Source: Euborellia annulipes
Taxonomy: Eukaryota; Arthropoda; Insecta; Dermaptera; Anisolabididae
Length of the DNA stretch: 64,000 bases
Assembly (NCBI GenBank): GCA_023213315.1
Contig: JAKCPI010001750.1
Span: 39,480-103,479 of the forward strand
Direction: 5' to 3'
Shown: piece after piece, positions 46,841 through 57,753 of the stretch
Layout: every line of letters begins with the position of its first letter
How positions within the stretch are numbered: position 1 is the first letter of the stretch
Translations under genes and position numbers: made by a program
Notes under the pieces: generated by a model
Told to the model about the DNA's origin: nothing
The model's input: only the letters and a program-made list of their open reading frames with translations
The model's database searches: none

Positions 46841-48107
46841 GTCTTTTTAAACTTTAAATAAGAAGACTTTTTTTATCACGGTTTTCATTCCATTCTTATA
46901 AATAATCTTCTTATATATATTAATATAATATATATCTTCATAGGAAAGACAAAAGAAATGGTTGCCATGGTAAGAGAATATAAATCTTTTTCTTATTAGA
47001 TTAAAATACTATTTTTTAGATGCCCGGGTATACAGTGAACAGGGGGGTGTATATAAGGAGGGGCCAAGGAGGCCCGGACTCCCCCCCCCCGAAATTTTTC
47101 AAATCTACATACTTATTATACGGGTGTATAGCCAATATCGATACTTGTGTTGGAAACAATTTTTCCGCCCTGCGAAAAAATATGAAAATTTTTGAGTTCG
47201 CCCCCCCCCCCCCCCCCCCCCGAAAACATATTTTCTATACGCCTCAATTCCTTAACAAGGTACTTTTTTTTCCCTAGTTCTTTTTTCTTTATTTTTCTGG
47301 ATTTATTTTATGCATGTATTTATTTGCATCAGGTACGTGGAGTGAGTTCACTGCCCTTTTACAAAAATTTACTATTTTCTAAAATACTTCATCCACTCTA
47401 TCAAAACAATTTTCTATTTTGCATCAATACTTTGTATAATAATAAGTATGATTATATTATTAATATAATTTTTTTTTTATTTTCAGGGTGAAGAAAAAAA
47501 AATAATTAAAGTCGGAAATAGCTTGGAGAAATTTTTTTTTGTCAATTTTTAAAATAAAACAGCGTATCGACGATTAAATTTGAATCGAGATTATTATATT
47601 AGTTTGTATTATATATTTTTTTTAATATTTTACAACTACATGGTAGTTTCAACATTTTACCTGTGTATAAAAACATACTTATTTTTTATATGAATTAATT
47701 GTATATTCTTGCCAAACGAATAGCCAAGAACTTAATATTCCTATGTAATACTCAAAAATGTCTAAAAGAGGTGAGAAAATAAATTTCTTGAGAAATGTGT
47801 GCCCGATTATAAAATACTAGCCGCGCGGACCGCATCCGGGACTCCCCTCAGCTGGTTCGGGCCCGCCTGTGGCAAACCCTTTATGGGAAGAAAGATTAAA
47901 AATTTTAATTATATAACAATTTTTTATTTGAGAGATTTAAATTATTCTAATTATTTGACTTGAATTTTTCATAATGCAAGTCAAAACTCTATGCTTTCCA
48001 ATGGGCAAATTCATTTTCTGGAATTTTTTGCAGTCTACAGTGAGTCCATTATTAAGAAATTTTTTGCGCTTCCCCTTTTGAAAATTCCGGATAATTTATT
48101 TACTAAA

Positions 48108-48279
48108 TTAATAGCGCATTTTCTGCCTTTGAGCTTTTTCACTAAATTCCACTGACATTTCATCATAAGCTGATTGAATATCCTGAACCTTATTATTTTC
48201 TTCTAAAATCTTTTTTTCCAATTCTTTAATTCTTGATTTTAAGTTGATTAAGTTCATCTGCTCTGACTTCTTCCGATTT
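48108..48279 (-). CDS. Exon-like ORF resembling half of a bZIP domain
   Basis: After an acceptor-like TATCTTTTCTGTAG (minus strand, AG at 48281-48280) the frame reads (R)NRKKSEQMNLINLKSRIKEL, continuing EKKILEENNKVQDIQSAYDE, then stop at 48108. CRNRKK is typical of the second half of a bZIP basic region (Fos, ATF3 and BATF have CR+KK), and the following heptads of Leu/Ile/Val fit a short zipper. The first exon base completes a codon, as in a phase-2 junction. An AATAAA follows the stop within about 20 nt. No partner exon is visible upstream on that strand, so it may be a last exon with a very long intron, or a gene fragment. Homology not tested. Confidence 0.35.
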
Positions 48280-48309
48280 CTACAGAAAAGATACAAAAAT
48301 CATTCTATC

Positions 48310-48930
48310 ATTTTAAACAAAATCGGCCAAAAAGTACTTTACTGATGTACTTTTTTAGTTTTTTTCGATTTTTACAAAATTAGCTTTATCGATTTTGATT
48401 AAAATTCATTAATCAACTATTTTTTATATGGGCTTTAAAAAGTATATCAGTAAAATTTTTCATGAAAACTGTTTGAAGTACACTTTGATGATTTCAGATT
48501 TTTCAAATTCATTTTCGGGCTCTTCCTTCCAATGTTAAATCCCCATATGGGGATTTGCATGTTAATTTCGATTCCAAAGGGGTTCCCCTTCACTTTTTAC
48601 ACATTTTAAAAAAAATTTTCCAATTATGAAATTTTGTAATTATTTAGGATTCTCTTTTGTGTATAAAATCTCCAAATATGAGATTAAAATTTTGAAAAAT
48701 AACCATAGTTTATTTCAAGCAGTCAACATTTAAAATACACAGAGCATATGGACATTTCTAATCAATAAACTTTTTTTTTTACTTTTGACTTATGAATTGG
48801 AAGTAGTCAAATTTGAAACTAAGCTGCTATGGGGAACTAAATATATCTCGACACAAAAAATCTGGTGTGAAAAGGACGGTGCACAACTTACTCTTACCGA
48901 AGGGTGTGCCATCACACCATATTTTTTATA
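48310..48930 (+). repeat. Family-P copy, variant body
   Basis: Shares CCCATATGGGGATTTGCATG and CAAGCAGTCAACATTTAAAA with the 16726 copy and ends in AATCTGGTGTGAAAAGG ... CCATCACACCATATTT. Directly adjacent to the bZIP-like ORF on its upstream side. Confidence 0.65.
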
Positions 48931-49530
48931 ATATGATGACATTTTTTTGTGATATTTTTATATATTTGTTTATTTTCAAAGATGTTGATAAGATAAGTTG
49001 CTGTTCAACGATTAGAATAATAGACAGGAATAGAGGATGTCAGCCAAAAGGAGAGCCTCTATCGATATACATTTGAGACTTGACCATATTAGCCCGGCAA
49101 CTCCTATGGTATAGGCTGCCTTCATTTTTTTACTTGCATACGTCATCTGATGTGCAAATATTATATTTTGTATATGTTTATATATAACAACTCTATCTGC
49201 ATCTCAATGGTGTACACCTTGAGATTGCCAATATTCTCATAAGAACTGATAATGGCTTTATCTCCCTGTCTGTTATTCTAATTTGTTTATTTTGTTGTAT
49301 TAAACGAAATTCTATTACAAAAGATGAAGAGATGTAACAAGCTACAAAGGTACTAAAAATAAATAAAATGTAAGGAACATATATCACTTTTTTTTTTAAA
49401 AAGGAAGATAGATATAATAAAGCGAAACTTATAAAAATGGAATTAATAATATATTATTAGAATTAGAAAACCAACAACTTAATAATAATATACTCACATG
49501 AAATATTAATTAATAATAATAATCATCAGT

Positions 49531-49795
49531 CAAGGGCGTATATAAAAATTTTTTTCGGGGGCGGGGGCCCTAACTCAAAAATTTTTCTGCGGAAAATTTT
49601 TTTTTTAAGAAACTAAATTTTTTTTCACACGAAATTTTTTGCGGAACATTTTTTCTTTTGCGGATCCAAAGTTCTCCATCCTGCGGAAAAATTTGTTGCG
49701 CTGATGTCTGTATATCCCTATATATGTATATGTGTTTGGGAAATTTCTGGGGGGGGGGCAGTGCCCCCCTCGCCCCCCCATTATATACGCCCCTG
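49531..49795. mobile_element. hAT-type MITE with exact 8-bp duplication TCATCAGT
   Basis: Ends CAAGGGCGTATATAAAAATT and ATTATATACGCCCCTG. TCATCAGT occurs at 49523-49530 and 49796-49803. The interior has TTTTTTTCGGGGGCGGGGG and C runs. A minus ORF here is not a gene. Confidence 0.85.
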
Positions 49796-49915
49796 TCATC
49801 AGTAAATTGTCATTTATTGTAAGTTAATAGTCTACAAAAAATAAGATTTTGTAGTCAAATGCACTAGACTAATGTTTCGGCAAACATCAAACAGGCAGCC
49901 AAATAAAATAAAAGA

Positions 49916-50299
49916 AGTCCTCGGGCTTGGTGTAGTTGAAGGCGTGCTGACATTCTATACCTGGGGTTGTGGTTCCGATGATTTTATAGGCATAAAATTG
50001 CCAAATACGTGAGAGGGCTTGCCGAATTCACGAAAACGGCAAAATGTTGCCAATTTCATGAAATAAGCAATTTCGTCAATTCAGCGTAACATTTATATGT
50101 TGAATGTCATTTGGATGAGGAGTCGTTGGCCAACATCTAAAAATAAAAATAAAATAATAATTAATGATACAATAGAAGGTGTGGGAATTTGCTATCCAAA
50201 TGACTTAAATAAAATTATCGGGCTGCCTGGGATCCGAACCCACGACTTTTGGTATACGAGGTTAGCACGCTAACTCCTACACCAAGCCCCGAGGGCTTA
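49916..50299. repeat. Two opposed SINE-head fragments (S5a/S5b)
   Basis: 49919-49990 is the tRNA-like head of the S1 family in plus orientation. 50181-50299 is the head with the start of the body in minus orientation. Between them is about 190 bp of unrelated AT-rich sequence containing a near-palindrome around GAATTCACGAAA. Confidence 0.65.
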
Positions 50300-50656
50300 A
50301 TTATGAAAAGAAAATTATTATTATTCCATTCCAATTCAGTGCCTGCTTGAGGATTTGTTTACATTCATGGAATACACAAATGGAAAAAATACATAAATAT
50401 TTCTCTATACATTTCCTATGGGAGAAATCGTAACTTTAAGAATTAATAACTCAAAAAGTTATTCGAATTTCGGGGGGAAAATAATTTTCCTGTAATCCCT
50501 AGAAGGTCCTCTTTACCTTAGGCGAATGGATGTCATTTTGTTCACTCTCAGAGCTTCATCATTTGGGTAAGTTTTTTTTTTTTTTTATCTTTTCAGCATC
50601 TTAGCCCATACAGATTAAAAGATACTGTACTTATAATTCTATACGATTAGTTTTCA

Positions 50657-51160
50657 ACTCAGGGGCTCACATCTTGTGAGTACGTGGATAGCGACCACGA
50701 GTTGCCCGAGCTGAGGCTAGCATTTTTTTTTTGCTCCTTAATGCCAGCTACATACCTCAAACCCAACCGGCCTCTGGCCTTAGCTATCTACCGGCAGCCA
50801 GTGAAGTTACATTATTTCCTATCTCTAACTCCTCTTGCGTTCGTTTCTGGCTAGTGAACTAATCCTTATTTCTGGTTCCACCCGGTCCCTTTTATCCAAC
50901 CTCTTCTATGCTCGGGAGGATGTCCTTGTTTGAGGAAGGACTCCCTCAGCACCGGCGTGTAGCCTACTCCTTTCGAAAAATGCATCACTGAGAGGGAACC
51001 TTCTTTACGTCGCTTCCACAGGACGGGATGTCACAGCAACTCTCTCTCCTCGTAAAGTTACCTGAGGGCTATTGTGGTGAGATCCTCTATTCCAATCCAG
51101 GGCGTGCTTGAGGATGACTAAATATTTAAGCTCTATAATACAAATTATATTTCATATAGG
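50657..51160 (+). repeat. LINE- or SINE-like dispersed repeat
   Basis: GAGTACGTGGATAGCGACCA and GAGTTGCCCGAGCTGAGGCT also occur (slightly changed) at 31830-31935, and partly near 12206. Higher GC than its surroundings, for example CCAACCGGCCTCTGGCCTTA. No ORF remains, so the class cannot be set. Confidence 0.5.
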
Positions 51161-51485
51161 TGAGAGAAAGTAAAATATAATAATTCACTCTAAACCAAAA
51201 TGATTTATAAATACCCTAAAATATTCTTAAATTTTTGCAAAAATTTTCTTGAACGCCCCCCCCCCCCCCATCAAAAATTTCTGGCCATGCCAATGCATTA
51301 AATAAATATTTTTATTTAATGAAATTGGATATTGAATTTTAAAAAAATGTTCACTTTCATTTTTTTAAAATATTTATTAAATAATGAGTATATAATTATT
51401 TAGATTAAAAAGAAAACCTTTTAAAATGGATTTATTATTCATTTTGTTTTTTACAAGAAGTAATACAAAGTCGAAGCTGAGTTGC

Positions 51486-51857
51486 CAGAGTTGGGTTTTA
51501 TACACAATTTTGCAGTTTTATACAAAAATCGCGGATAAAACTTGTATAAAACGTATAAAATGTATAAAACTTGGATGCGCATGCGCAAACCCGACGAGAA
51601 AGGAAATTCAAATAAAATTTCATTTTTCAATTATTAACATTTTGATTATATTATTCACTAAATAAAAAGCAAACAACATCGTCAATGCTTTAAAACATTA
51701 TAAAATATGAAAAGCTTTTTAAGCTGTTTTTTCAGGGGAGGGGTTGGTTTTTTACAGTTTTATACCTTTTATACATCGACCTAGTTTTATCCGCAATAGT
51801 TTTATGCATGTATAAAACCGTGTATTATACTCGGCGGGATAAAACCTGCCAACTCTG
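51486..51857. mobile_element. MITE with CAGAGTTGG ends
   Basis: Ends CAGAGTTGGGTTTTATACAC and CCTGCCAACTCTG. The interior is rich in TTTATAC/GTATAAA units. Relatives near 32771 and 39410-39660. GTTGC on both sides is a possible 5-bp duplication, but no 8-bp duplication was found. Confidence 0.55.
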
Positions 51858-51969
51858 CGTTGCAATGTCTTTGACGCCATTGAAAACGGAAGCGAATGCC
51901 TCGTCTCTTTATCTCATCCATGACTTTGGCCGGCGAGAATTTTCTTTTCTATCTCTTATCCAATTGTTT

Positions 51970-52460
51970 TCGCGACATGGTCTGTCTGTTTGTCAGTGTG
52001 TCTGTCTGGCAAGGGCGGATACAAGGGGGGGGGGGGGGTAAAGGGGGTAAATACCCCCTTTACCCCCCCCCCAAGATTCGAAAAAAATACCTTTTTTTCG
52101 CAAAAAAATTTATTTTTAATGTAAAATTTTTAAAAGTAATACTTAAAAATTTGATGTGTATTTATATTCTGGCAAACAGATACAGAATGCGCTTTTAAAT
52201 TACCGAAATTAAAAAAAAATAGTGTGCTGTGCGACGAGTCACACCAGATTACCCCCCCCCCCCCGAGAAACACCTCTGGATCCGCCCTTGCTGTCTGGGT
52301 TCAATTTAAAGCATTTGGAATTGAGCTAGGAGGTTGAAATTTTATATTCAAGTTAGACACCCACCTAGAACGTAAAAATAAGCTTTTGACCAAAATCGCC
52401 CAAAAAGTACTAGTACTTTACTGATGTACTTTTTCAGTTTTTTTAGATTTTCTCAAAATT
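51970..52460 (+). repeat. Family-P copy split by a hAT MITE
   Basis: The sequence around CGCGACATGGTCTGTCTG (51970-52009) continues at 52291 (CTGTCTGGGTTCAATTTAAA) after the 281-bp insertion at 52010-52290. The rest of the body follows to about 52460. Confidence 0.75.
52010..52290. mobile_element. hAT-type MITE with exact 8-bp duplication CTGTCTGG
   Basis: Starts CAAGGGCGGATACAAGG and ends CTGGATCCGCCCTTG. CTGTCTGG flanks it at 52002-52009 and 52291-52298. The interior carries long G and C runs and a piece of the family-P palindrome (GAGTCACACCAGATT), so it is itself composite. Confidence 0.88.
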
Positions 52461-52795
52461 CGTACGGTAAAAATTTCGGTCCCGCGGGAGGCAAAAATTT
52501 AGTGTCTCTAAAAAAAAAGGTAAAATCTTTTTTCGGACGGGAAAAAATTTTGGTTCGGCGCAAAAGAAAATTTCTCACGGGCGGCAAATTTCGGTTCCGC
52601 GGGCGACAAAATTTTAGCGCCTCTAAAAAAAAAAGGTAAAAGTAAAAAATTTTATGTCTCTAAAAAAAAGGTAAAATATTTTTTCGAAAAATTTGAGACA
52701 GGGAAAATTTTTACCCTCCCCCCAAAAAAAAAAAAAAAATTCAATATAGGGCACCCTCTTCTAGTGCCGCCCCAGGCCTCCAACTGCCTCGGTAC

Positions 52796-53058
52796 CAAGG
52801 GCGGATCCAGAGGTGTTTCTCGGGGGGGGGTAATCTGGTGTGGGCGTAAATAGAAATTTTTTTCGGGGGGGGGCCTGTTCTCAAAAGATTTTCTACGAAA
52901 AATTTTGTTTTTCGCGGAACCAAAAAATTTTTCATGTGCCGTTTGCGGAACCAAAAATTTTTCATGCTCCGTTTTCTAAAATTTTTCCCGTTTTTTTCAA
53001 ATCTCGGGCGGGGTAATTACCCCCTTTACCCCCCCCCCCCCCTTTGTATCCGCCCTTG
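52796..53058. mobile_element. hAT-type MITE with exact 8-bp duplication CTCGGTAC
   Basis: Starts CAAGGGCGGATCCAGAGG and ends TTTGTATCCGCCCTTG. CTCGGTAC occurs at 52788-52795 and 53059-53066. The host sequence is a copy of the element at 54187-54641: its uninterrupted AACTGCCTCGGTACGCCTCT shows the empty site. Confidence 0.9.
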
Positions 53059-53159
53059 CTCGGTACGCCTCTGTAAAGTACATAAAATTTTCTTCTTGAA
53101 AATTTTTATTCTCTTTGTGAACATTCTAAGATAAAAAAATATTTCTAATTACACTAGTC

Positions 53160-53235
53160 GACAAGGTTTTTTTCACAAGAAGATAAAGTAAGATAAAGTT
53201 GTGTGCTGTGCGACCAGACACACCAGATTTTTTTT
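53160..53235 (+). repeat. Family-P terminal fragment
   Basis: AGTTGTGTGCTGTGCGACCA then GACACACCAGATTTTTT. Only the right half of the palindrome remains. Confidence 0.5.
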
Positions 53236-53485
53236 TATCTCTTATTAAAATTAAATTATATGATTTCGATTACATAAAATTGAATAAGATGAGTCAAATA
53301 ATTATTCTGCAAATATAAATATTCCAATATTAGGATTAGAATTAAAAAGAATATTTGTGAAAGGATTAAGGGATAAATAAAACAATTATTTAATGAGAAA
53401 ACTAGAGGAAGAGTATTTAATCTTTATTGAATATTTGATGATTGAATAGGATAAAAAATAATAGCTAAATATTTCTTTGTTTCAG

Positions 53486-53717
53486 AAGAGAGACCTTAGA
53501 AAAAAACATCCATGTTCGTCATCATTATTCATCAAATAAACAGCACATACGCAATTGCAATGCTTTTAAAAAAGTAAGCAAAGCAACAAGTCTTTTAGTT
53601 GAATTCATCTCGAGGAAGGAGCCATCTCGGTGCAATAATCATCTCTTCTATTGCGATTCTATTAGCGAGAATAAAAGGACACACACCCCTCACCCCTCAT
53701 CTCACTCCAATTATAAG
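53486..53717 (+). ncRNA. Exon-like block A, copy 1 (unknown transcript)
   Basis: Acceptor-like TGTTTCAG and donor-like GTATTT border a 232-nt block that matches 61660-61845 in its edges, including AGAGAGACCTT, CTCTTCTATTGCGATTCTAT and CACCCCTCATCTCACT. Stops in the frames read make it unlikely to code. Strand is inferred from the splice-like borders. It could be 5' UTR or lncRNA. No expression evidence. Confidence 0.35.
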
Positions 53718-54021
53718 GTATTTATAATTCGCATATTTCATTTTCATTAAGGGTTAACATTTTATTTTTCTATTTTCTTTCTTAACATATATTTCTAAAA
53801 TTATCCTTTTTTTAATGTTGAAACCAGAGGGTGAAAAGGGGCGTACATTAGGGTTGATAAGGGGTGTACATTAGGTTAACAGAGGGTGGTAAGGTGTTAC
53901 GTTTTCCATTCTAATTAAAATATTATTATCATTTTTTATTTTTTTGTAAACTCTCTCTTTTTACACACAAACTCACGAATCATATTTAATAAGAAAAAAT
54001 AATAATTTTTATTTTTTACAG

Positions 54022-54122
54022 GGGTGTCTATTGCTAGAGGTAGACTTCTTCCTTCATCATCGTCCTTCTTGCTTCAAGCATCCCCATCTCATCGGCGCAT
54101 CGAGCCTCTCTCCCTGCAAGAG
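54022..54122 (+). ncRNA. Exon-like block B, copy 1 (unknown transcript)
   Basis: Acceptor TTTTTTACAG, donor GTGAGT. 101 nt, one of three related copies. One frame is open through the block and reads VSIARGRLLPSSSS at its start. The same frame is open in copy 2 (VVIARGRLLTSSSS), but copy 3 has a stop after a 6-nt duplication. Coding status open. Confidence 0.4.
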
Positions 54123-54186
54123 GTGAGTTCTGACAATCAATTTTTTAAAATTTTAATAATTTTATTTTCCTGGGATTCTCTCTCTT

Positions 54187-54641
54187 CAGTGGCGTCATAG
54201 GCCCCATATAACCCCTTTGAGAGGCCCCGGGGGCCCTTGCGGCAGGGCCGGATCTAGAGGCTTGGAAAAATTTAGGTTCCGCGCAAGAGAAAATGTCCCG
54301 CTGGCGGCAAAAATTTAGCGTCTCAAAAAAAGGGAAGAATTTTTTTTAGGACGGGAAAAAATTTAGGTTCCGCGAAAAAAAATGTTCCGCGGGCGGCAAA
54401 TATTTGGCGTCTCTAAAAAAAAAAAGGTAAAATATTTTCCAGGACGGGAAAAAATTTTGGTTCCACGGGCGAATTTTCGTTCCGCGGGCGGCAAAAATAA
54501 AAAATTTTATGTCTCCAAAAAAAAGGAAAAATGTTTTTTCGAAAAGTTTTTACCCCCCCCCCCCCAAAAAAAAAAAAATTCAATATAGGGCACCCTCTTC
54601 TAGTGCCGCTCCAGGCCTCCAACTGCCTCGGTACGCCTCTG
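54187..54641. mobile_element. hAT-type element with exact 8-bp duplication TCTCTCTT
   Basis: Starts CAGTGGCGTCATAGG and ends CCGAGG-complementary GGTACGCCTCTG. TCTCTCTT at 54179-54186 and 54642-54649. Comparison with the unit at 62880 supports an insertion here. Inside are repeated units with GGTTCCGCG and AAAAAAGG, and a second CAGGGCCGGATC start at 54243. A related copy at about 52465-53076 hosts the insertion at 52796. Confidence 0.8.
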
Positions 54642-54792
54642 TCTCTCTTTTAAAATCTCAAGTATAACAACCCCCTCATTTTATAATATTTGATTATCAT
54701 TTTTAACCACTTTTTTGTTCTCCCAACAGTTTTTTTTTTTTTTTTTTTCAAAACTTTTTATTTTAGTAAAAGATCAATTTTCTCAACTAAAG

Positions 54793-55017
54793 CAGCTTTT
54801 TCCAAACTGTGAGGCGCGCCTCCCTACGGAGGCGCGGACTAATTTGAGGGGAGGCGAGAATATTGGCCACATCGAGCAATTTTCTAAATGACTGCAAAAG
54901 TTTTATAATTTAATATTAAAATTTTTGTTAGTATTATTTTATAAAATGAAAGGGGAGGCGTCATACGATTAAATATTTTTAGGGGAGGCGTGGTAACATA
55001 AAGTTTGGAAACCACTG
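54793..55017. mobile_element. hAT-type MITE, TTTCCAAACTTT family, copy 1
   Basis: Starts CAGCTTTTTCCAAACTGTGA and ends AAAGTTTGGAAACCACTG. CAGTGGTTTCCAAACTTT is the shape of many hAT ends. Interior GAGGCG units. No exact 8-bp duplication. Confidence 0.65.
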
Positions 55018-55039
55018 GCATAAACTTAGACTCATTCTA

Positions 55040-55776
55040 GAAAATTATACTCTGTGTAAAACCCAAAGGCGGATCCAGGAAAGTTTTTCAGGGTTTTAAT
55101 TTTTTTCTGACTAGACGCGAAGCTCGCCGAAGGCGATTGATAGCATTGTTAATTATTTTATTTATTAGGATTGGATAAGGGGTTGAAAAATTGAAAAAAA
55201 AAAATGTTTTTCAAATTTATTTTAGCTAAATCGAAGCCAAATAAATAGAAAAGATTCAAAAAATAGCGTTGATTATTATTTTGATTAGGGGGGATGAAGG
55301 GTTGATTATTTAAGAAAGGCCTTGGAATATTCCAAATCACTTGTTGACATTCTTTTCCAGTTCTAAATATAGTTAGATTAGAGCAAACGGTATTTTTTTA
55401 CTTTTAATAAAAAGGGAATTGTTATTTTCATCTGTTTTATTCCAAAACAAACAGAGAGACGAATCTCTCGTTCAGTCGAGTCGAGAGCGTTGCCGGGCTG
55501 CAGGCGCTGCTCTTTTTTGTGTTTAAAGTGAATCAAAGTGAATAATTAATATAATGTAACCCACCCTGAGCACCCCGTCAGCCAACACACCCTCTTGAGA
55601 GTCTTATTAAAGGTAATTATTACGCATTTTATCGTTGAAAAAAAAAATGATAGAAACAAATAATTTGACTGCGAAAAACGATTCTTGTGATTTCACTAAG
55701 GGGAGAGGGAGAATATAAGCTGTTGAAAGGGGAGGGGGAGTGTAGGTGTATTTGAAAAAAAAATTAGTTATTTATT
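55040..55776. other. AT-rich sequence without recognised gene
   Basis: Only a small Helitron-like scrap near 55110-55135 (TAGACGCGAAGCTCGCCGAA) and the GC-richer run near 55480-55615, which has no known match to me. A minus ORF near 55158-55340 lacks any domain. Confidence 0.4.
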
Positions 55777-55972
55777 TATTTATTTTTTTTAAACACGCTT
55801 TTTTCCCATTCACACTCACATGCATACAGTCTTGCTTTCCGGCAACTCAGGCCATATAAGAGTTTATACGATAACCGTTATTAATTAATAATATACATAT
55901 TGGGGGTCCAGGCATTTCAATTTAAGCCATTTGGTATCCATTTGGACTGCCAGGGCTCCGAGCCTGAGGGCA
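55777..55972 (-). mobile_element. tRNA-derived SINE, copy S3 (head shortened)
   Basis: Same body (ATAACCGTTATTAATTAATA, TTGGGGGTCCAGGCATT, AAGCCATTTGGTATCC), but the tRNA-like head has an internal deletion and only GGGCTCCGAGCCTGAGGGC is left. Confidence 0.7.
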
Positions 55973-56549
55973 TTTTTTTAATATTTTCTAAAGTCACCAT
56001 TATTTACTATTATATTCTTTCTATATGGCCTATATTTTTGTTAGTCAAATACTTTTACACAGGGGTGGATTAAGGGTTGAAAATTAAAATAATAAAATTA
56101 AAATAATTATTTATAAATGTATTCAAATTATTTTGCGAGTAATTTCGAGGTGAAGGCTCTCATTTCCTTAAAGGGGGGAGGCATTAACCAAGGGGGTTAA
56201 TGCCCCATCCCCTATAATGCATAGAGATATTAATGTTTTTTAATACTTTTACTAAAAAATAAGTGCATTCCGTTTGAGTTAAAATTTATATTCAATATTT
56301 AGCAAATAGGCTAGTGGGGTAGAAACATTTTAATGTCATTCTAAAATTTCTTATTACTGGGGCGGAATTAATTTTTGAAGATTTCGAAACTCTCATAAAC
56401 AGATAATAATAACACTGGGTAACTTAGGAACCCATCGAATCCGGGATTTTTTTCATTAGGTAGAAAAGTAAGATATGATTAGTCCACAATTTTACTGGGG
56501 TGAGTTACCGCATCTTTTTGTATATAGAACTAATCTCAATTCGGATTTG

Positions 56550-56825
56550 AATTTTACTTTCTCTTACCTATATGTATAAGTTAATATACATAGAGAGAAA
56601 GTATTGGATTCATGTCAAAAATACTATGTCGAAATTTTAATGGATATACACGTTTTGAGGTCCCCTGAATCCAAAAAAGTGGTTTTCGCGACATGTCTGT
56701 CTGTCTGTGTCTGTGTGTGTTCAATTTAAAGCATGAAGGAATTGAGCTAGGAGGTTGAAATTTTATATTTAAGTTAGGCACCCCCCTAGGGCGTGAAAAT
56801 AAGATTTGAGAAAAATATTTTTCTT
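56550..56825 (+). repeat. Family-P copy, 5' part
   Basis: TTTTACTTTCTCTTACCTAT start, AGAGAGAAAGTATTGGATTC and TTGAGCTAGGAGGTTGAAAT follow. It is cut by the foldback at 56826. Confidence 0.7.
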
Positions 56826-57031
56826 CAGGAATAAAAGTTAAAAAAAACGAAGTCAGAATTTTTTCTTTAAAAATATATTTTAACAGCTGACGTTTCGGCC
56901 TTGGTCAAAGCCATCCTCGGAGCTGTTAGTGGTCATCCGAGGATGGCTTTGACCAAGGCCGAAACGTAAGCTGTTAAAATATATTTTTAAAGAAAAAATT
57001 CTGACTTCGTTTTTTTTAACTTTTATTCCTG
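56826..57031. mobile_element. Foldback element, near-perfect palindrome
   Basis: Arms run from CAGGAATAAAAGTTAAAAAA to its complement ending TTTTTATTCCTG-type at 57031. The plus motif at 56937-56966 is CCGAGGAT, stem GGCTTT/AAGGCC, GAAACG. The complement at 56888-56919 is identical in sense. The loop is a few nt. Confidence 0.8.
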
Positions 57032-57070
57032 ATACAAATTGCACCAGCCATAAAATACCCTTTTACCAAC

Positions 57071-57302
57071 GTTTTCCAAACTATGAGGCGCGCCTCCCTA
57101 GGGAGGCCCCCAGGACCAATTTTCCAAATGATTCCTAGTTTTAATATAAATAAGAATAAATAAAAAAAATATTTTTATATGAATTTATTTTTAGCAAAAA
57201 TTTTGTTTTTGTATTATTTTATAAAATGTGGGGGGGGGGGAGCCGTCATAAGATTAATTATTTTTAAGGGAGGCGTAGAAACATAAAGTTTGGAAACCAC
57301 TG
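57071..57302. mobile_element. hAT-type MITE, TTTCCAAACTTT family, copy 2
   Basis: GTTTTCCAAACTATGAGGCG at the left and AAAGTTTGGAAACCACTG at the right, with CGCGCCTCCCTAGGGAGGC near the start. Related to copy 1 over its whole length. Confidence 0.65.
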
Positions 57303-57753
57303 AACTACAGTAAAAATTTTCTTCTTAAAAATTTTGATTCTCTCTGTGAACATTCTAAGATAAAAAAATATTTCTAATTATTATTAAAAACATTATATGA
57401 TTTTTATTTGAAAATTAATTTAATTTCTGTTTTTTTAAACCCCACCCCCCTCCAAGTTAGTTTCTTATTCTACAAATTTTATTAAGATAATTTATATAAT
57501 GTTTGATTGAGGAAAAAATAATTCATTTTTCTTTTTAACTTCCAACTTTTAAACAAATCTCATTTTTTTATCATTTTTTTTAAAATTTTTTACAAAATCC
57601 TCCCCCATATGCCTTCCTTGGATTCAAATGTTCATGTTTTTGAACTTTCACCTCTCTAGACTTTCAAATGAAATATCAAGGTTAAAATATTCCTTTTCAT
57701 CTCTCCAAATTTAATTCATGGCCCTAAAATTAACGAAAATGGGTAGAAGTACC

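Larger units (their letters stand above)
35511..48092. other. Intergenic repeat-rich region downstream of Efa6
   Basis: No coding exon recognised in 12.6 kb. It contains foldbacks of the TAGACCACATT family, a MITE with TCTATTCTCTAA ends, foldbacks at 39748 and 43652, a hAT MITE at 42881, a piggyBac-type MITE at 42048, homopolymer-rich DNA near 44.2-46.1 kb, and decayed hAT ends near 45125-45160. ORFs in this stretch are low-complexity or repeat-derived. Confidence 0.65.
48931..53485. other. Intergenic repeat patchwork
   Basis: No gene recognised. Holds hAT MITEs (49531, 52010, 52796), opposed SINE fragments (49916-50299), a Helitron-like fragment (about 50305-50530, minus), a LINE- or SINE-like block (50657-51160) and the repeat near 51486-51857. 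ORFs here are repeat-derived. Confidence 0.65.

Noticed and set aside
47020..47491. ORFs with Pro runs
   Set aside because: They come from C homopolymers within a decayed hAT-like repeat.
52424..52965. Several ORFs rich in Lys/Arg/Phe
   Set aside because: They lie in the GGTTCCGCG-repeat hAT element and its nested insertion. Similar ORFs appear in the sister copy at 54382.
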